Source: Pseudomonas saponiphila
Lineage (GTDB): Bacteria; Pseudomonadota; Gammaproteobacteria; Pseudomonadales; Pseudomonadaceae
Reading direction: 5' to 3'
DNA: 64,000 nt
Assembly (NCBI RefSeq): GCF_900105185.1
Contig: NZ_FNTJ01000002.1
Location: 2,170,001 to 2,234,000 of the forward strand
The position numbers were made by a program, and so were the translations under genes. The first letter of the stretch is position 1; every line of letters begins with the position of its first letter. The notes under the pieces are model-generated. The model made no database searches. It saw only the letters and a list, made by a program, of their open reading frames with translations, and had not been told where the DNA came from. Below are positions 62,285 to 64,000 of this stretch, piece by piece.

Positions 62285-63712
62285 ATGGCTGTTACCCCTA
62301 ATACGCTTCTTCAGGCCACCGCTCAGGCCAGCGCTAAGTCCAAGACTCAAGCGACTCCTGCCAGCCCCCTGGCAAGCGTTGCCGAGCCTGGTGACAAGGC
62401 GTCCAGCTTCGCCCAGCTCTATGCCAAGGAGGCCCAGAGCAAGCCGCTGAGCAAGTCGCCGAGCTTTGCCGACAACTCGCCCAAGCCGGTGCGAGACAAG
62501 GGCACCGACAATAGTCCAAAGAATGATATCGCCAGCAATCAGTCTGCCGCGTCGCAGCCCGTGGTTGCCGATAGCGGCAAATCCTTGCCTGCCGACAAGT
62601 CGACGAACAGCGACAGCAAAACTGCCAGCACTGCCAGTGACGACAGCAAGCCGGCCGACAGCAAGTCGACTGACAGCCAGCCGGTCGATAACACCCAGGC
62701 CGATGCCCCGGTAAATCCGGCGCCGCTGGATCCTGGTCTGTTGCCAGCGATCCAGCCGCAACCTCAGGTCGCCGAAGTGCCGCCGCCGGTAGCGCCGCAA
62801 CCCCAGGTTGAAGTGCCCGTGGTAGTGCCGGCGGTGGTGGCCGCGGCAGTGCCAGCGGTGGCTCCTCCGGCCGAGCCGCCCAAGGCTGTGTTCGATCCTG
62901 AGGCCGATCCTCTGGATTCCATGCCGGCAGTGCGTCTGGCCATGGAGCAGGGTGGTCACGTCTCGGCTTCCAGCCAGGCTCAGCCCAAGGCCGCACCCGC
63001 AAGCGCCAATACCGAGGGCCAGTTGGCGTCGGTGCAGAACTTTGCCAACGCCATGGTCGGCATGCTGGAGCAGCAGGCCGGCAAAGGCGGTACTGAACAA
63101 GGCGGCGAAAAGGCCTTCACCGGTCTGATTGCCGATGGCCTGAAAGACCTCAAGGGGGCATCCAGCGATACCCGGGTGGATGATTTCGCCAATCGCCTGG
63201 CGGCGCTGACTCAGGCGGCAACGCCCAAGACCGCCAACGCGGTGCCGGTCAACCAGCCCCTGGCCATGCACCAGAGCGGCTGGACCGATGAGGTGGTCAA
63301 CCGGGTGATGTACCTGTCCAGTGCCAACCTCAAGTCGGCGGACATCCAGTTGCAGCCTGCGGAGCTGGGGCGCCTGGATATTCGCGTGCACATGATCCCG
63401 GACCAGCAGACCCAGGTGACCTTCATGAGTGCTCATGCCGGCGTCCGCGAAGCCCTGGAAGGGCAGATGCACCGCATGCGCGACATGTTCAACCAGCAAG
63501 GGCTGGGGCAGGTGGATGTCAACGTATCCGATCAGTCCCGCGGCTGGCAGGGGCAGGAGCAGGCCCAGCAGGAGCAGGCTCGTCGCAGTGGCTCCAGCAC
63601 CAGTGGCACGCGCCTGGACGGTGGCGACGAAGAGTTGCCCCATGGCGTGGCTGAAGTGACCGCGCCCGTGCAGACGGTCATCGGTACCAGCGCGGTCGAC
63701 TATTACGCTTGA
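62285..63712 (+). CDS. fliK: Flagellar hook-length control protein FliK
   Basis: This 475-residue secreted ruler protein sets hook length and flips export specificity. The N-terminal two thirds is low-complexity, rich in Ser, Lys, Asp, Pro and Val (DNSPKPVRDKGTDNSPKND; a Pro/Val/Glu repeat about 150-200). The conserved C-terminal switch domain is LQPAELGRLDIRVHMIPDQQ, with VTFMSAHAGVREALEGQM, and a Gln-rich tail follows. It has its own sigma-54 promoter and ends before a large hairpin. Confidence 0.92.
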   Translation: MAVTPNTLLQATAQASAKSKTQATPASPLASVAEPGDKASSFAQLYAKEAQSKPLSKSPSFADNSPKPVRDKGTDNSPKNDIASNQSAASQPVVADSGKSLPADKSTNSDSKTASTASDDSKPADSKSTDSQPVDNTQADAPVNPAPLDPGLLPAIQPQPQVAEVPPPVAPQPQVEVPVVVPAVVAAAVPAVAPPAEPPKAVFDPEADPLDSMPAVRLAMEQGGHVSASSQAQPKAAPASANTEGQLASVQNFANAMVGMLEQQAGKGGTEQGGEKAFTGLIADGLKDLKGASSDTRVDDFANRLAALTQAATPKTANAVPVNQPLAMHQSGWTDEVVNRVMYLSSANLKSADIQLQPAELGRLDIRVHMIPDQQTQVTFMSAHAGVREALEGQMHRMRDMFNQQGLGQVDVNVSDQSRGWQGQEQAQQEQARRSGSSTSGTRLDGGDEELPHGVAEVTAPVQTVIGTSAVDYYA

Positions 63713-63725
63713 TTGAGTGACAAAG

Positions 63726-63754
63726 GGGCCATGGCGATCCGCTCGCCATGGCCC
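63726..63754 (+). terminator. Hairpin after fliK
   Basis: A perfect 11-bp stem GGGCCATGGCG / CGCCATGGCCC has a 7-nt loop. The T tract afterwards is weak (TTGCTTCTTCC), so it may be a terminator or a transcript-stabilising hairpin. Confidence 0.6.
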
Positions 63755-63799
63755 TTGCTTCTTCCTCCCCGCAGCTCATCCCCGCATTCCAGACAAATC

Positions 63800-63815
63800 T
63801 GGCATAACACTTGCT
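63800..63815 (+). promoter_or_regulatory. Sigma-54 promoter of fliL operon
   Basis: TGGCATAACACTTGCT has GG (63801-02) and GC (63813-14) with 10 nt between, 50 bp before the fliL start. The fliLMNOPQR operon is sigma-54/FleQ-dependent in P. aeruginosa. Confidence 0.88.
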
Positions 63816-63865
63816 CTTGCCTTGCCGTGCGACTGTGAACCCCCGAATAGTGACGGATTATTGGC

Positions 63866-64000
63866 ATGGCGAAGAGCGAAGCAGCAGAGAAACCCACCGC
63901 AGGGAAAAGCAAACTCAAGCTTATCCTCTTGATTGTCCTGGCGTTGTTGCTGGCCATCGGCCTGTCGGTCGGCGCCACCTGGTACTTCATGCACAGCTCC
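63866..64000 (+). CDS. fliL: Flagellar basal-body-associated protein FliL (start only)
   Basis: The first 45 codons are present before the window ends. A Lys/Glu-rich cytoplasmic N-terminus (MAKSEAAEKPTAGKSKLKL) is followed by one membrane helix (ILLIVLALLLAIGLSVGAT) and WYFMHSS, typical of FliL. FliL surrounds the stator units and supports torque. Position after fliK and behind a sigma-54 promoter agrees. The periplasmic domain lies outside the window. Confidence 0.88.
   Translation, partial: MAKSEAAEKPTAGKSKLKLILLIVLALLLAIGLSVGATWYFMHSS

Overview
The window is a chromosomal segment of a fluorescent-group Pseudomonas (P. fluorescens / P. protegens / P. chlororaphis type). This rests on gene content and order: a gbuA-gbuR pair, recQ-marR-plpD, cpxR/cpxP/cpxS followed by yciI-yciB, rnm-yciO-scpA-scpB-rluB, and a fliC-to-fliL flagellar cluster that carries hsbA-hsbR-hptB. 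GC-rich coding DNA and GTAGGAGC-type REP/REPIN repeats agree with it. No rRNA, tRNA or CRISPR array was seen.

Layout. 1-3820: guanidino-compound catabolism (a permease cut by the left edge, an NTF2-like protein, guanidinobutyrase, and a divergent LysR regulator). 3830-8438: tRNA modification (DTW protein), small conserved genes, recQ and a MarR regulator. 8536-13372: plpD, a patatin-type Vd autotransporter gene, split by a 2641-bp IS21-family element (10407-13047) with a 6-bp target duplication. 13444-24933: a SelW-like protein, an EamA transporter, two AraC regulators, an LpxH-like phosphoesterase, an HD-domain protein, DUF962, TrkH, a nitroreductase, the Cpx-like envelope-stress system, and yciI/yciB. 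25021-30141: rnm, yciO, scpA, scpB and rluB, with a fourfold tandem REPIN array between scpB and rluB. 30310-31476: an unusual pair, a 45-residue peptide gene followed by an M29/NicX-like metalloenzyme. 32503-33924: aroP.

About 34.1-41.4 kb is foreign, partly AT-rich DNA that I read as a P2/P4-type phage satellite remnant. It has an overlapping alpA / Toprim primase / DUF927 helicase operon, an iteron-like region, an Ogr/Delta activator, a short gpO-like capsid protease/scaffold, a coiled-coil protein in the position of P4 psu, and an AT-rich membrane-anchored orphan at the outer edge. No integrase is present. The right end of the satellite is a second, inverted and apparently identical IS21 copy (41421-44061) without a target duplication. 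On its other side lies a motility-associated glycosyltransferase gene that has lost its natural 5' end. Copy B therefore looks like a recombination or deletion joint that fused two unrelated chromosomal regions.

44-64 kb is the flagellar regulon: a Maf-type glycosyltransferase, fliC (sigma-28 promoter), flaG, fliD, fliS, fliT, the master regulator fleQ, fleSR (sigma-54 promoter), fliEFGHIJ (sigma-54 promoter), the HsbA/HsbR/HptB partner-switching module, fliK (sigma-54 promoter) and the start of fliL (sigma-54 promoter). The order reproduces the FleQ, FleSR and FliA hierarchy.
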